Below are positions 17,730-26,870 of a stretch of DNA of 55,528 nt, in pieces (the stretch's first letter is position 1; every line of letters begins with the position of its first letter). The position numbers and the translations under genes were made by a program. Source of the stretch: Firmicutes bacterium M10-2 (lineage in GTDB: Bacteria > Bacillota_I > Bacilli_A > Erysipelotrichales > Erysipelotrichaceae); contig KE159681.1 of assembly GCA_000403415.2 (NCBI GenBank), positions 230,583-286,110 on the forward strand, read 5' to 3'. A model generated the notes under the pieces. It did not search any database and was not told the origin of the DNA. It saw only the letters and a list, made by a program, of their open reading frames with translations.

Positions 17730-18680
17730 TTACAAATATGAACGAATTCGTTTCCATTCCATCTTTTCGTTTCCGAAAAGGTGCAAAGTAAATGTGGTGA
17801 AGTTGCCAGGTACCGATTCAACCTCTATGGTACCGGAAAGTTTTTCAAGCACTGTGCGCACAAAGTAAAGACCCATTCCCGTAGAGCGATAGGTTCCCGA
17901 ACGAACATTGCTTCCTGTTGTTCCTTTTTCGAATATCAAAGAAAGATCTTGCGGTTCAATTCCGATTCCATGATCTGTAAAAGACAGAATCGTTTCTTCC
18001 CCGTTTTTTCGCGCTGTTATTTCGATATGCGGATCCCGCTTGTATTTAACTGCGTTGATCAAAAGCTGATCGAACACATAAATAAGCCACTCCGGATCTG
18101 TATAAACGGAAATAGGCGGACAATCGATTTGAATCGAAAAACGGGAATGAATAAGAAAATATTTATTGTTTTTGACAGATGTGTTGATCAAAGAACGCAG
18201 ATCGGCTTTTTGAAACTGCAAATCCATCACGTTGGTTTCGACTCTGGCAAGCAAAAGCAAACTGCTAAGTTGGCGATTGATCATTTCAAATGTCACTTGA
18301 GCCATTTCCTGATCTTTGCAAAGAGCCAACGCGCCAAGACGCGCTTTCAATTCGTGAACAACTCGATCGATATCATCTTTCAGCCAATCATTGGTTCTTC
18401 GTTCCGAAGAAAGCTCTTCTTCCAGAAGAGCAATGTCATGACAATAGATTTTTTCGTCAATGTAAGGCAGAAAAAATTCAGCGATGAGCTGTTTGTCTTG
18501 CATCCTTTGAAAAACTTGTTTTTTTCTTCTTTTCTTCTTTATCCAATAGCTCAAAAAACAAACCAACCAAATACTCAAAACAAGGACGTTAAAATACATC
18601 AGATCGAAAAACTGAATCTGAGGAAGCAGGAGCACACAATAAAGATTAAACGCAGCCACGATAAAAAGAGAGAGGATCAT
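17730..18680 (-). CDS. BceS-type intramembrane-sensing histidine kinase
   Basis: A 316-residue kinase with two membrane helices in the first 60 residues and almost no extracellular loop, the hallmark of intramembrane-sensing kinases that read their ABC transporter rather than a ligand. The H-box is DRVVHELKARLGAL, a variant of the usual VHEIKTP. The ATPase domain has NAVKYKRDP, DHGIGIEPQD and TGMGLYFVRTV. The start at 18680 overlaps the regulator stop by four bases (ATGA). Upstream in-frame codons lie inside the regulator gene and are not used. Confidence 0.9.
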   Translation of the reverse strand: MILSLFIVAAFNLYCVLLLPQIQFFDLMYFNVLVLSIWLVCFLSYWIKKKRRKKQVFQRMQDKQLIAEFFLPYIDEKIYCHDIALLEEELSSERRTNDWLKDDIDRVVHELKARLGALALCKDQEMAQVTFEMINRQLSSLLLLARVETNVMDLQFQKADLRSLINTSVKNNKYFLIHSRFSIQIDCPPISVYTDPEWLIYVFDQLLINAVKYKRDPHIEITARKNGEETILSFTDHGIGIEPQDLSLIFEKGTTGSNVRSGTYRSTGMGLYFVRTVLEKLSGTIEVESVPGNFTTFTLHLFGNEKMEWKRIRSYL

Positions 18681-19372
18681 ACGATATAATATCCTTTCCC
18701 TTTTGCGGTTTCGATCACGGAAGATCCGCTGATTGTTTTCAGTTTTTGGCGTAGCCGGCTTACCAAAGTCGATAAAGTTCCATCCTCGATAAATTGATCG
18801 GTTTCCCATAAAGAAAGCATAAGGTCAGTCCGAGAAACAAGACATCCTTTTTTTCGGATGAGTTCGTAAAACAATTTTCGTTCTGTCGGTGTAAGATCGA
18901 CTTCTTCTTGTTTATAACGTAAACTTTGCAGCTGCATATGATAAGAAAGATCTGATCCGAGCTCAATGATCTTCGGCTTCTGATATTCTTCATTGCGGCG
19001 AAGCGCCGCTTCGATCTTGGCTTCCAGCAATTCATGACGAAACGGTTTGATAAGATAATCATCTCCGCCTAATCGGATTGCTTTGATCGTATCCCCCATT
19101 TCGTTTCGAGAAGTAATGAAAAGAATCGGCACATTGGTCAGTTCACGCAAACGTTCGCACCAATAAAACCCGTTATGTCCCGGCAAATTAATATCCAGCA
19201 AGACTAGATCTGGGGCATATGTCAGCACATAAGATACAATATTTTCAAAATCAGGCACTGCGGCAACCTCATAATGTGGCTGTAAGATATATTGAATTTG
19301 CTGACAGAGGAGAAAATCGTCCTCAATAATCATAATTTTCCATTTCATACTTTTATCATAGCAAAAAGTCAA
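18677..19372 (-). CDS. BceR-type OmpR-family response regulator
   Basis: Receiver domain (IMIIEDDFLLC, LLDINLPGHNGF, LIKPFRHELLEA) plus winged helix (DLTPTERKLFYELIRKKG, GKGYYIV). Two starts are possible. TTG at 19372 has GAGG just upstream; ATG at 19348 gives the usual distance to the first receiver strand but has no nearby Shine-Dalgarno. I give the longer form with that doubt. It lies 11 bases after an isochorismatase-like gene on the same strand, so they may be cotranscribed. Confidence 0.9.
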   Translation of the reverse strand: MTFCYDKSMKWKIMIIEDDFLLCQQIQYILQPHYEVAAVPDFENIVSYVLTYAPDLVLLDINLPGHNGFYWCERLRELTNVPILFITSRNEMGDTIKAIRLGGDDYLIKPFRHELLEAKIEAALRRNEEYQKPKIIELGSDLSYHMQLQSLRYKQEEVDLTPTERKLFYELIRKKGCLVSRTDLMLSLWETDQFIEDGTLSTLVSRLRQKLKTISGSSVIETAKGKGYYIV

Positions 19373-19383
19373 GATCCTCGCCC

Positions 19384-19935
19384 TTACAAAACTGGTAGGT
19401 TCGGATCGCTTATTCCTGTCATCAATTCAAGAGCTTTCTCAAACGAAATACATCGTGCGTATCTTTTATTCCACATGAACTCATTGTAATATCTATAAGA
19501 TGTTTCCGCTGTCATATACGGATTATCAAACGTACTGTTGGTATTTTCCGGAATCATCATTTTAAATCCATGCTCAAAACCGCATTTTATGGTTGCATCG
19601 ATGCAATAATCTGTTTGTAATCCTACAATCATAATTGTATCTTCATCTTTTTCACGCAGGTACTCCAACAACCCTGTATCTCGAAAAGCACTGTTTACCT
19701 TTTTGTCAAAAACACGCTCATTTGGCATTGGTTGAAATTCTTCGTATATTTCATACCCTAATGTTCCTTTCGTTAATTCCTGTCCAACCCCATCATCATG
19801 TCTAACATAAATCACTTCTATACTATTATTTCGCGCCTCTTTGATCAGTGTTTTAATACGATATGTAAGAGTTTCAAATTCATATAAGTCCTTATTCATG
19901 ATCAAATTTTGAGTATCAACAACGAGCAATACCAT
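19384..19935 (-). CDS. Isochorismatase-family cysteine hydrolase (nicotinamidase-related)
   Basis: A 183-residue protein with the three catalytic residues of the family: Asp in LLVVDTQN, Lys in FDKKVNSAF, and the nucleophile Cys in GLQTDYCIDATI with the preceding cis-peptide region. Members hydrolyse amides or isochorismate; the substrate here cannot be told. It lies immediately upstream of the Bce-type regulator. A Shine-Dalgarno AGGAGG precedes the ATG. Confidence 0.85.
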   Translation of the reverse strand: MVLLVVDTQNLIMNKDLYEFETLTYRIKTLIKEARNNSIEVIYVRHDDGVGQELTKGTLGYEIYEEFQPMPNERVFDKKVNSAFRDTGLLEYLREKDEDTIMIVGLQTDYCIDATIKCGFEHGFKMMIPENTNSTFDNPYMTAETSYRYYNEFMWNKRYARCISFEKALELMTGISDPNLPVL

Positions 19936-20023
19936 TTTATTCCCTCCTAAATTCCTATTTTCAGAATATCATGATGAAACCCGTTTTTCTATGCCGCTTT
20001 TATTCCTGATTTGTTTTCCACGT

Positions 20024-20050
20024 AAAAAGCCCCCTGCTTCGCAAAGGGCT
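20024..20050 (-). terminator. Terminator after the SPFH gene
   Basis: On the minus strand AGCCCTTTGC, loop GAA, GCAGGGGGCT (10 bp with two G-U wobbles), followed by TTTT. It ends the NfeD/SPFH transcript. Confidence 0.85.
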
Positions 20051-20064
20051 GAATTTATTATATA

Positions 20065-20976
20065 TTATTGTTTTTCTTTTGGATCCACAAACTCTTTCGA
20101 TGCGGTCAGGATCGATGCTAAATTCTGCAGTTCGTTTGGCACCACAATCTTTGTAGCTGTTCCGTTCGCAAGATCCGAATACGTTTTCAAACCTTGCAAT
20201 GTCAAGTATTCTTTGGTCGGCTGAGCATCTTTGATCAATTGAATACCACGAGCTTGCGCTTCATAGATGGCTTCCATGGCTCTTGCCTTTCCTTCCGCTT
20301 CGGCGATCATCGCTTCTTTTTTTGCTGTCGCATTCAAGATTGTCGCCTCTTTCTTTCCTTCCGCAGTCAGAATCGCACTTCTCTTTTCACCTTCTGCTTT
20401 CAGGATCGATTCGCGGCGTTCGCGTTCGGCACGCATTTGCTTTTCCATTGCTTCTTGAATATCCTTTGGCGGAATGATGTTTTTGACTTCCACACGGCCG
20501 ACTTTGATTCCCCAAGGATCTGTTGCTTCATCCAAAATCGAGCGCATCTTTGTATTGATGATATCGCGTGATGTCAAAGTTTCATCCAGTTCAAGGTCAC
20601 CGATAATATTTCTCAAGGTCGTCGCAGTTAAATTTTCGATTGCTGTAATCGGGCCAACAACGCCATAAGTATACAATTTCGGATCTGTGATCTGAAAATA
20701 GACGACTGTATCGATCATCATCGTAACATTGTCTTTTGTGATCACAGGTTGTGGTGCGAAATCTTTGACCACTTCCTTTAAAGTGACTTTGTTTGCAACG
20801 CGATCGATGAACGGAATCTTAAAGTGAATTCCTGTATGCCATGTCGCATAGTAAGCACCCAAACGTTCGATTACATATGCGTTTGCCTGCGACACGATAC
20901 AAATCATACTCACTAAGATTCCGAGAATCAAAACGATCGCAAAAACAATTAACACAATTTTAACAATAGCTTCCAT
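20065..20976 (-). CDS. SPFH/stomatin-like membrane protein (QmcA-type)
   Basis: A 303-residue protein with one N-terminal membrane helix (about residues 5-30), the SPFH/band-7 domain (VIERLGAYYATWHTGIHFKIPFID to about 190), then a long Ala/Glu/Lys-rich coiled coil (AEGEKRSAILTAEGKKEATILNA). Such proteins form oligomeric scaffolds in membrane microdomains. Pairing with an NfeD protein, two bases upstream here, is a standard arrangement in bacteria. Confidence 0.92.
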   Translation of the reverse strand: MEAIVKIVLIVFAIVLILGILVSMICIVSQANAYVIERLGAYYATWHTGIHFKIPFIDRVANKVTLKEVVKDFAPQPVITKDNVTMMIDTVVYFQITDPKLYTYGVVGPITAIENLTATTLRNIIGDLELDETLTSRDIINTKMRSILDEATDPWGIKVGRVEVKNIIPPKDIQEAMEKQMRAERERRESILKAEGEKRSAILTAEGKKEATILNATAKKEAMIAEAEGKARAMEAIYEAQARGIQLIKDAQPTKEYLTLQGLKTYSDLANGTATKIVVPNELQNLASILTASKEFVDPKEKQ

Positions 20977-20978
20977 GA

Positions 20979-21413
20979 TTATTCTTCCTTTCCGAGAGGC
21001 TCGACAATTAACTTAGCCCCTTCAATATTCAAAACTTTCACTTTTTTTCCTTTTTCGATTGTGGTGTGTCCAAAGGAAACTGCCGACCAGTACGTAGATA
21101 ATACATACACTTCGCCCCACTGATCTTCACGGATTTCTTTCGTCACCCGAGCAATTTGTCCGATCATTCGATCTGCATTTGTAGGAACTACATTTCCTCT
21201 TAAATACCTTGTGGCAATCGGACGAACAACAAGCATCGCAACGATTGATACAAACACAAACACAATACATTGAATCGCCACATTCATATGCAGCCAAACC
21301 ATCAATGCCGCTACCAAGGCGCCAAGAGCAAACCATATACTGATCAAAGCTGTTGGAGTTAACAATTCGATCAATACTGCTCCCAGCGCAATCCCTAACC
21401 ACACGAGCATCAT
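20979..21413 (-). CDS. NfeD-family membrane protein
   Basis: A 144-residue protein with three or four N-terminal membrane helices (residues 2-75) and a C-terminal OB-fold-like domain (MIGQIARVTKEIREDQWGEVYV ... KVKVLNIEGAKLIVEPL), the short NfeD type. It is the expected partner of the downstream SPFH protein. A second ATG three bases later is an alternative start. Confidence 0.9.
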   Translation of the reverse strand: MMLVWLGIALGAVLIELLTPTALISIWFALGALVAALMVWLHMNVAIQCIVFVFVSIVAMLVVRPIATRYLRGNVVPTNADRMIGQIARVTKEIREDQWGEVYVLSTYWSAVSFGHTTIEKGKKVKVLNIEGAKLIVEPLGKEE

Positions 21414-21428
21414 ACATTATCCCTCTTT

Positions 21429-21794
21429 TCAAACCTCATGCGAACAATCAATTTCTAAATAATTGTTTTCTTTATCAAAGCTAGCCGAATATTTATGTCC
21501 GTCCACATCCGTATGCATAACTGTGTAGATCTGGTGCATGACAACTTTATTGCTTATACGGCCATATCCCTTTCCTAAAGAAAGTTTTTGGAGCTGTTCT
21601 TTCGGAATCAAACCAAGATCGATCATTTGTTTGGAAATCGGCTCGATTGCCACTTTTTTATGTTCTATATCGAGCCCTACTCGTACATAGCGAATATTTT
21701 CAAAATACGCGCAACAAGCAGAATTTAAAGTAATATTCGTCGGATAAAAGGTGACTTGGCATAAATAAGAATTTCCATTGATCCATTGATACAT
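21429..21794 (-). CDS. Hypothetical protein, 121 residues
   Basis: A soluble protein with no signal peptide or membrane segment. Features seen: aromatic-rich start (MYQWINGNSYLCQVTFYP), mixed beta-like pattern, three Cys in the middle and end, and the segment DLGLIPKEQLQKLSLGKGYGRIS. It lies 15 bases upstream of the NfeD gene, so it is probably cotranscribed. I do not recognise the family. Confidence 0.7.
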   Translation of the reverse strand: MYQWINGNSYLCQVTFYPTNITLNSACCAYFENIRYVRVGLDIEHKKVAIEPISKQMIDLGLIPKEQLQKLSLGKGYGRISNKVVMHQIYTVMHTDVDGHKYSASFDKENNYLEIDCSHEV

Positions 21795-21896
21795 GTTCTC
21801 ACTTCTTTCTTATCTGCATTTTATTATTTTTCTTATTTATTTGCAAGTGAATTTATTCACAAAAGTTCCCAAAAAAAAGTTTGGTCTTTAGCCAAA

Positions 21897-22634
21897 CTAC
21901 GCTTGCGAATTCAATTCCACAGAAAACGAATACGCATCCCCGCGATAATAAGCAATCGTATATTCGATCATTTCGTTTTCCTTGTTGTATCCATAGCGGG
22001 TCCGGACAAGGAGAGCATCGTTTTCTTTGATCTCCAATCGGTCGGCAATTTCTTTCGACGCATTGATTGCTTTGAAATTTTCCACAGCCCGACACGGTTG
22101 ATTGATGCCTTGTTTGTTAAGCCATTGATACAACGATTCGCCATATACATCCAGATCCAAAGGAACATTCAAGTTTTTAGAAAAAAATGTTTTAAAATAT
22201 ACGATTGGTTGATCGTTTCCGGTACGCACACGACATACACATACCAGTTTTTCCCCTTCTTTGATTCCAAAAGCTCTCGCTCCGTCTTCGGGAACGGTTT
22301 CATACTGAATACTCGTATAGCTCGTTCCCGGCTTTAAATTGACTGCACGCATCTCATCGGTAAATGATCGTATCTTCGAAAATCGCTCTTCAATCGTATG
22401 ATTGTAGATAACATGGGTTCCTTTTCCTCGAGAACGGACCACATACCCTTCTTTTTCGAGATCGGAAATTGCCCGTCGAACCGTGATCCTTGATACATCA
22501 TACTTTTTCTCATATTCCATTTCCGAAGGTATTTGATCTCCATACGAATATTTCCCATCCAAAATTTCATTTTTAATGATTGTCTTTAACTGCACGTAAA
22601 GCGGTAACGCTTCTTTGCTGAAATCCAAATTCAT
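21897..22634 (-). CDS. GntR-family transcriptional regulator, HutC/UTRA subfamily
   Basis: A 245-residue regulator. The N-terminal winged helix (PLYVQLKTIIKNEILDGKYSYGDQIPSEMEYEKKYDVS, split here by me from RITVRRAISDLEKEGYV) is followed by the GKGTHV turn and a UTRA effector domain (about residues 95-240, ending YTIAYYRGDAYSFSVEL). The UTRA fold usually binds sugar phosphates or small organic acids. No sugar-uptake gene is adjacent, so the target is unknown. Confidence 0.92.
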   Translation of the reverse strand: MNLDFSKEALPLYVQLKTIIKNEILDGKYSYGDQIPSEMEYEKKYDVSRITVRRAISDLEKEGYVVRSRGKGTHVIYNHTIEERFSKIRSFTDEMRAVNLKPGTSYTSIQYETVPEDGARAFGIKEGEKLVCVCRVRTGNDQPIVYFKTFFSKNLNVPLDLDVYGESLYQWLNKQGINQPCRAVENFKAINASKEIADRLEIKENDALLVRTRYGYNKENEMIEYTIAYYRGDAYSFSVELNSQA

Positions 22635-22720
22635 ATATTCATCCCTCGTCTAACTGCTAAAATGCAGAAATGATTTTTCCTTTCGAAATACGCTTTTATA
22701 ACATTATATCAAACAAATCA

Positions 22721-22763
22721 AAAAAATAAAGAAGCAGGTGGGAAGTCTGCTTCTTTATTTTTT
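22721..22763. terminator. Perfect 17-bp hairpin, terminator-like
   Basis: The A/G-rich arm 22721-22737 (ending AAAGAAGCAG) pairs perfectly with 22747-22763 (CTGCTTCTTT onward), loop of nine bases, with A-run on one side and T-run on the other. No plus-strand gene ends here; leftward transcription from the gene-free stretch would also be stopped before the GntR gene. Confidence 0.7.
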
Positions 22764-23385
22764 AGGATTGATTATTTTACAATTAAGTGAATTTTAGAGG
22801 AATATTTACTATAAACTATTTTTAATCAATTATGTATCATCTAAATAATGGGAACTCTATTCGATCACTCATAATACGTGCTGCTAGGGAATATTATATG
22901 ATGTATCGTTTATGATGTATATCGTATAGATTAGATGATATTCCAAGCCCTGATCCTCGTATCTGGGAAATACAAACAATATATCGTATCTGATCAAGAT
23001 TTGGTTTCATAGAAGTTTTTTCCGATCGAATTATTCATTTCAGCAAATTTTTGGAATTTATATTATATGGGGATCGGCATGACTTTTGGAGGTTACGCTC
23101 CATAGTAAACGCTGATATTATTTCTAAAATTTGGCTAGGTCCTCCACTTTCTAGTATGAAAGTTCGCCTCTGTATCAATGCTGGTGTAAGCGATTTCTTT
23201 CTACGCCTATATCATAGCATATTCCTACAAAAAAGCTAGTATTAAAATTAATAAATTTTAATTTTCTTCATATATAATCATATTTACTTGAGTAAACTTC
23301 TTGATAAATCTTATTTTATTTAAATTATCACGATTTAATTTAAATTAAGTTTGCACTTCATTCTATTTTTTTGACGAAAAAACCA
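22764..23385. other. Gene-free AT-rich stretch
   Basis: About 620 bases with no supported gene. Short open frames exist on both strands (for example 23051-23239 plus), but none has a Shine-Dalgarno or recognisable product. Several TATCGTAT/ATGATGTAT-like words recur around 22905-23000. Composition is more AT-rich than its neighbours. A decayed mobile element or gene is possible; I see no diagnostic trace. Confidence 0.5.
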
Positions 23386-24714
23386 TTACTCAAGTAAGAA
23401 ATACAAATTTTCCTCCTTGATCCACTTTTTACTTTGCAAGCGGTAAATAAACAGCAATCCACGAGCTGTCAGCTCAAATGCCATCGCAAACCACACTCCG
23501 GGTAATCCGAAATGCGGAGCAAGAACAATCGAAAGCACAATACGGATTCCCCACATCGTCAGCAAATTGTACAAGCTTGGAACCAATGTGTCCTTTGCTC
23601 CGCGAAGAGCTCCTGCAATAACAATCGAAGCTGCGAAAAACGGTTCTGCAAACGCCTCGATACGCAACACCTGCGCACCAAGGTTTTGTACTTCCAAATC
23701 GTTGGTCATCGTTTCAAAAATCAACGGTGCGAACAAGTACATAAAAAATGCCAGAACAGACATGATCCCTACACCAAGAAGAGTTGATAAGAGTGCGTAG
23801 TCCTTAACTGCCTGATGGTCTTTTGCTCCTACGCTCTGCCCGACCAAGGTTGTCGCAGCACTTCCAATCCCATAACCCGGCATATAGCACAAACTTTCTG
23901 CCGTCACCGCAAGCGAATTGGCTGCAACCGCAACCGTGCCAAGAGGAGCCACAATCTTCACAATCACAATTTGAGCCACATTCAACACAGAATGTTCCAG
24001 CGCAATCGGTGCCCCGATCCCAAAAGCCGAACACATTGTTTCTTTGCGTAAGCGCCAAGATCCTGCATGCTTCAAAGATAAAACAGGAGATTCCCACCCC
24101 ATCTTATACAACATCAAGATGGATATCATCACTTCGGATACGGCAGTTCCCAAAGCTGCCCCCAGCACACCAAGGCGCAATCCGAAAATAAACAGGCTAT
24201 TGAATACGACATCAAGAAGGCAAAGGCAAATATTCAGAAAGCTTGGCGTTTTCATGTTTCCGCTACATTGAAGCATACTTGACGAAAGCATGCGCATAAG
24301 AACAAAAAACAGCGAACAGCCGTACACAAAAAAATATTGAACCGAAAGAGCGCACACTTTGTCGTTTCCTCCAAGCCAGTAAGGGATTTTCGAGCTCAAA
24401 AAAAGTGTGATTCCCGTTAAAAGGCATGCAATCACTCCGCAGACAATCAAAGACTGCCTTAATATATTTCTTGCCATCTCTTCGTTTTTCGCCCCGACAT
24501 ATTGCGCAACCTGCACCGCAAAACCAGATGCTGCCGCCATCCCGATCCCATTGATCAGCCACATGCTACTCGAAACCAATCCAATCGCTGCCGAAGAATC
24601 GGCGCCTAATGAGCCGACCATGCTCGCATCGATATACTGCATGATAATTGAAGAAATCTCTGCCAATATAGCGGGTACGCTTAATTGAAGCACCCGCAGT
24701 AATTTTTCTTTCAT
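23386..24714 (-). CDS. MATE-family multidrug/sodium antiporter
   Basis: A 442-residue protein with about twelve hydrophobic segments in two similar halves. MATE signatures are seen (QLSVPAILAEISSIIMQYIDASMVGSLG, MAAASGFAVQVAQYVGA, GYGIGSAATTLVGQSVGA). It exports cationic drugs or metabolites using a proton or sodium gradient; the substrate is unknown. The ATG at 24714 follows GAAAGGGA. An in-frame extension of 16 codons upstream has no ribosome site. Confidence 0.92.
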   Translation of the reverse strand: MKEKLLRVLQLSVPAILAEISSIIMQYIDASMVGSLGADSSAAIGLVSSSMWLINGIGMAAASGFAVQVAQYVGAKNEEMARNILRQSLIVCGVIACLLTGITLFLSSKIPYWLGGNDKVCALSVQYFFVYGCSLFFVLMRMLSSSMLQCSGNMKTPSFLNICLCLLDVVFNSLFIFGLRLGVLGAALGTAVSEVMISILMLYKMGWESPVLSLKHAGSWRLRKETMCSAFGIGAPIALEHSVLNVAQIVIVKIVAPLGTVAVAANSLAVTAESLCYMPGYGIGSAATTLVGQSVGAKDHQAVKDYALLSTLLGVGIMSVLAFFMYLFAPLIFETMTNDLEVQNLGAQVLRIEAFAEPFFAASIVIAGALRGAKDTLVPSLYNLLTMWGIRIVLSIVLAPHFGLPGVWFAMAFELTARGLLFIYRLQSKKWIKEENLYFLLE

Positions 24715-24789
24715 AACTATTCCCTTTCTTTTAGTTCCATCTTTTTGCTGATTACGATACAATGAGCAAAGAAAAACGGAGTGAACTTT

Positions 24790-24948
24790 ATGAATTATAT
24801 GAGTATGATCTTTTACTTTCTTGCTTCTGCCTTGCTGATCGCTTTTGCAGCGACAAACAACAACGTCTTTTTGATTGCCGGAATCATTTGTTTGGCCATT
24901 GCGGTTATCTTAGGCCAAATCTCGAAAAAAAGGAGGCAGAGTCGTTAA
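24790..24948 (+). CDS. Small two-helix membrane protein, 52 residues
   Basis: A short ORF not covered by longer frames: GGAG at 24778-24781 lies eight bases before the ATG, and a hairpin follows the stop. The product has two hydrophobic helices (about residues 4-20 and 26-42, around a short Asn-rich turn TNNN) and a basic tail (KKRRQSR). It is divergent from the MATE gene. Function unknown. Confidence 0.7.
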   Translation: MNYMSMIFYFLASALLIAFAATNNNVFLIAGIICLAIAVILGQISKKRRQSR

Positions 24949-24960
24949 CTTTGCCTTCTT
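24930..24960. terminator. Bidirectional terminator between convergent small genes
   Basis: AAGGAGGCAGA pairs with TTTGCCTTCTT (two G-U wobbles), loop of nine bases. It overlaps the stop of the plus-strand small protein and lies beside the stop of the minus-strand gene at 24962. Confidence 0.6.
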
Positions 24961-24961
24961 A

Positions 24962-25177
24962 TTATTTGTGTTCGCTGACTTCCACTTTCACTTTGTGATT
25001 CATAGGATCAAGATCATAAGTGATCTTTGAAAAATTATCTTGATAATTTGCGACAATATCTCGTACCGCGTCAAACACTTCGTCTTCTTTTTCTGCCTTT
25101 TTACAGTCATATTCGATCGAAGTGACGACCGACTTCTTTACAGGAACGCTATTTAATTCATCTACCATAGATTTCAT
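24962..25177 (-). CDS. Hypothetical small acidic/basic protein, 71 residues
   Basis: A charged soluble protein (starts MKSMVDELNSVPVKKS; ends DPMNHKVKVEVSEHK) with no membrane segment. GAGGTAATG precedes the ATG, and an extended -10 (TGATATACT on the minus strand) lies about 60 bases upstream, supporting expression. Family not recognised. Confidence 0.65.
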   Translation of the reverse strand: MKSMVDELNSVPVKKSVVTSIEYDCKKAEKEDEVFDAVRDIVANYQDNFSKITYDLDPMNHKVKVEVSEHK

Positions 25178-25253
25178 ATGACATTACCTCGTGATCTTCA
25201 GGCTTATCGCCTATGAAAACAGTATATCACAACTTTTTTCTTTGGGAAACCTT

Positions 25254-26003
25254 CTATACTTCATAGAATTCCAACAAATCAGCCGGCTTAAGATTTGCTT
25301 TTTCTTCTTCGGAAAAATCTTTGACGATCTTGCCGTCATTAAAAATCAGCAAGCGGTTTCCATACTTCAAAGCATCTGTCATATTGTGAGTAATCATCAA
25401 CGCAGTCATATGCTCGTCATGAACAAGCTGATTCGTAATTTCCAGAATCGTTTTCGCGCTCTTAGGATCCAAAGCTGCGGTGTGCTCATCAAGCAGCAAC
25501 AGTTTCGGAGGATTCAAAACCGCCATCATTAAGGCAACCGCCTGTCTTTGTCCTCCGGACAGCAGACCGATCGGCGTTTTCAGTCGTTCTTCCAATCCCA
25601 TATTCAGCACCTTCAATTTTTCCCGGAACAATTCGACATCTTTTTTCTTGACTGCAATCGAGAACAACCCGCTTCCGCTATGACACGTCAAAGCCAGATT
25701 TTCTTCCACCGTCAATCCGGCAGCCGTTCCTTGAGAAGGATTTTGAAACAAACGTCCGATCTGTTTAGAACGAATATGCTCTTTTTCATCGGTAATATCC
25801 TTTCCGTCTAAAAAGATCGTTCCGCCACTGACAGGTGCCGAACCCGTAACAACATTAAAAAACGTACTTTTTCCGGCCCCGTTGCTTCCTAATATAGTTA
25901 CAAATTCTCCCTTGTTAATGTGAAGCGTAACATGATCTAAGGCAACTTTTTCCAATTTCGTGCCCTCGTTGAAAATCACACTGACATCTTTAAGATCAAG
26001 CAT
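25254..26003 (-). CDS. trpZ: ABC transporter ATPase, TrpZ-like
   Basis: A 249-residue ATPase: Walker A GSNGAGKSTF, Q-loop RLFQNPSQGT, signature LLSGGQRQAVAL, Walker B LLLLDEHTAALD, H-loop MITHNM. The unusual DEHTAALDP form is typical of the family paired with PF04392-type binding proteins. The ATG at 26003 has AAGGAGG upstream and overlaps the permease stop by eight bases. The Trp substrate is inferred from the T-box and from known trpXYZ operons. Confidence 0.85.
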   Translation of the reverse strand: MLDLKDVSVIFNEGTKLEKVALDHVTLHINKGEFVTILGSNGAGKSTFFNVVTGSAPVSGGTIFLDGKDITDEKEHIRSKQIGRLFQNPSQGTAAGLTVEENLALTCHSGSGLFSIAVKKKDVELFREKLKVLNMGLEERLKTPIGLLSGGQRQAVALMMAVLNPPKLLLLDEHTAALDPKSAKTILEITNQLVHDEHMTALMITHNMTDALKYGNRLLIFNDGKIVKDFSEEEKANLKPADLLEFYEV

Positions 26004-26868
26004 GCCCTTTTTTCCTCCTTTTCGATCGTAGATACGGTATGGAAATCGTAATTGCCACAAGAACTGCCGAAACCAAATTCATATCTGTCGCCGCAAAACC
26101 AAGTTTCAATGCGAATGTATACAGCAAACGATATGCGATCGCTCCAAATACAGAAGCGAGCAATCCGGAAGCCACAGTATGTTTTCTGAATACTGCTTCC
26201 CCGACAATGATTCCCGCAAGCCCGAGCACCAGCATACCGGTACCGCTTGTAACATCCGCAAAGTTCTGATATTGAACAAGGAGAGCTCCTGAAACCGCAA
26301 CGATTCCGTTCGACAACCCAAGACCCAAAAATTTCATCAGATCCACATTGATGCTTGAAGCCTTGATCATTTCTTCATTATCGCCGGTTGCCCGCAACAT
26401 CAACCCTAAATTCGTTTTGAAAAACCAGTAAAGAAGTGCACCGATCGCAGCCACAAAGAAAATCAAAACGATCAGCTGAGTCTTTGAATCGGAAAGCAAT
26501 GTCCACACCGGCTTTAGGCTGTTGGAAAACAATGAAACGTTTGGCGCTCCATCCATGATCCGAATATTGATCGAATACAATCCGCTCATTGTCAAAATTC
26601 CCGCAAGAAGAGGCTGGATCTTCATTTTTGTTTGTAAAAAGGCTGTTGCGCAACCGCAAAGACAGCCGGCAAGAAAACCGGCTGCAATGCCTAAGATCGG
26701 ATGCCCTGCAAGCGTGCACATCGCACATACGCATCCGCCAGTCGCATAAGATCCGTCAACTGTAAGATCGGGGGTATCCATGATTCGAAAGGAAATGTAT
26801 TCTCCCAGCGAAAGAATTGCGAAAATCAGGCCGAGCTCACACGCTTTTATCAAGATAGCCATTGACAT
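25996..26868 (-). CDS. trpY: ABC transporter permease, TrpY-like
   Basis: A 290-residue permease with about eight to nine hydrophobic segments (for example DLTVDGSYATGGCVCAMCTLAG, GLGLSNGIVAVSGALLVQYQNFADV), of the branched-chain/basic-substrate permease superfamily found with PF04392 binding proteins. AGGAG lies eight bases before the ATG. It starts two bases after the binding-protein stop. Tryptophan is the probable substrate, by context. Confidence 0.85.
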   Translation of the reverse strand: MSMAILIKACELGLIFAILSLGEYISFRIMDTPDLTVDGSYATGGCVCAMCTLAGHPILGIAAGFLAGCLCGCATAFLQTKMKIQPLLAGILTMSGLYSINIRIMDGAPNVSLFSNSLKPVWTLLSDSKTQLIVLIFFVAAIGALLYWFFKTNLGLMLRATGDNEEMIKASSINVDLMKFLGLGLSNGIVAVSGALLVQYQNFADVTSGTGMLVLGLAGIIVGEAVFRKHTVASGLLASVFGAIAYRLLYTFALKLGFAATDMNLVSAVLVAITISIPYLRSKRRKKGHA

Positions 26869-26870
26869 AA

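Noticed and set aside
23051-23239. 62-codon plus-strand ORF in the gene-free stretch
   Set aside because: It starts at TTG without a Shine-Dalgarno, has no recognisable sequence, and an equally long frame exists on the other strand.
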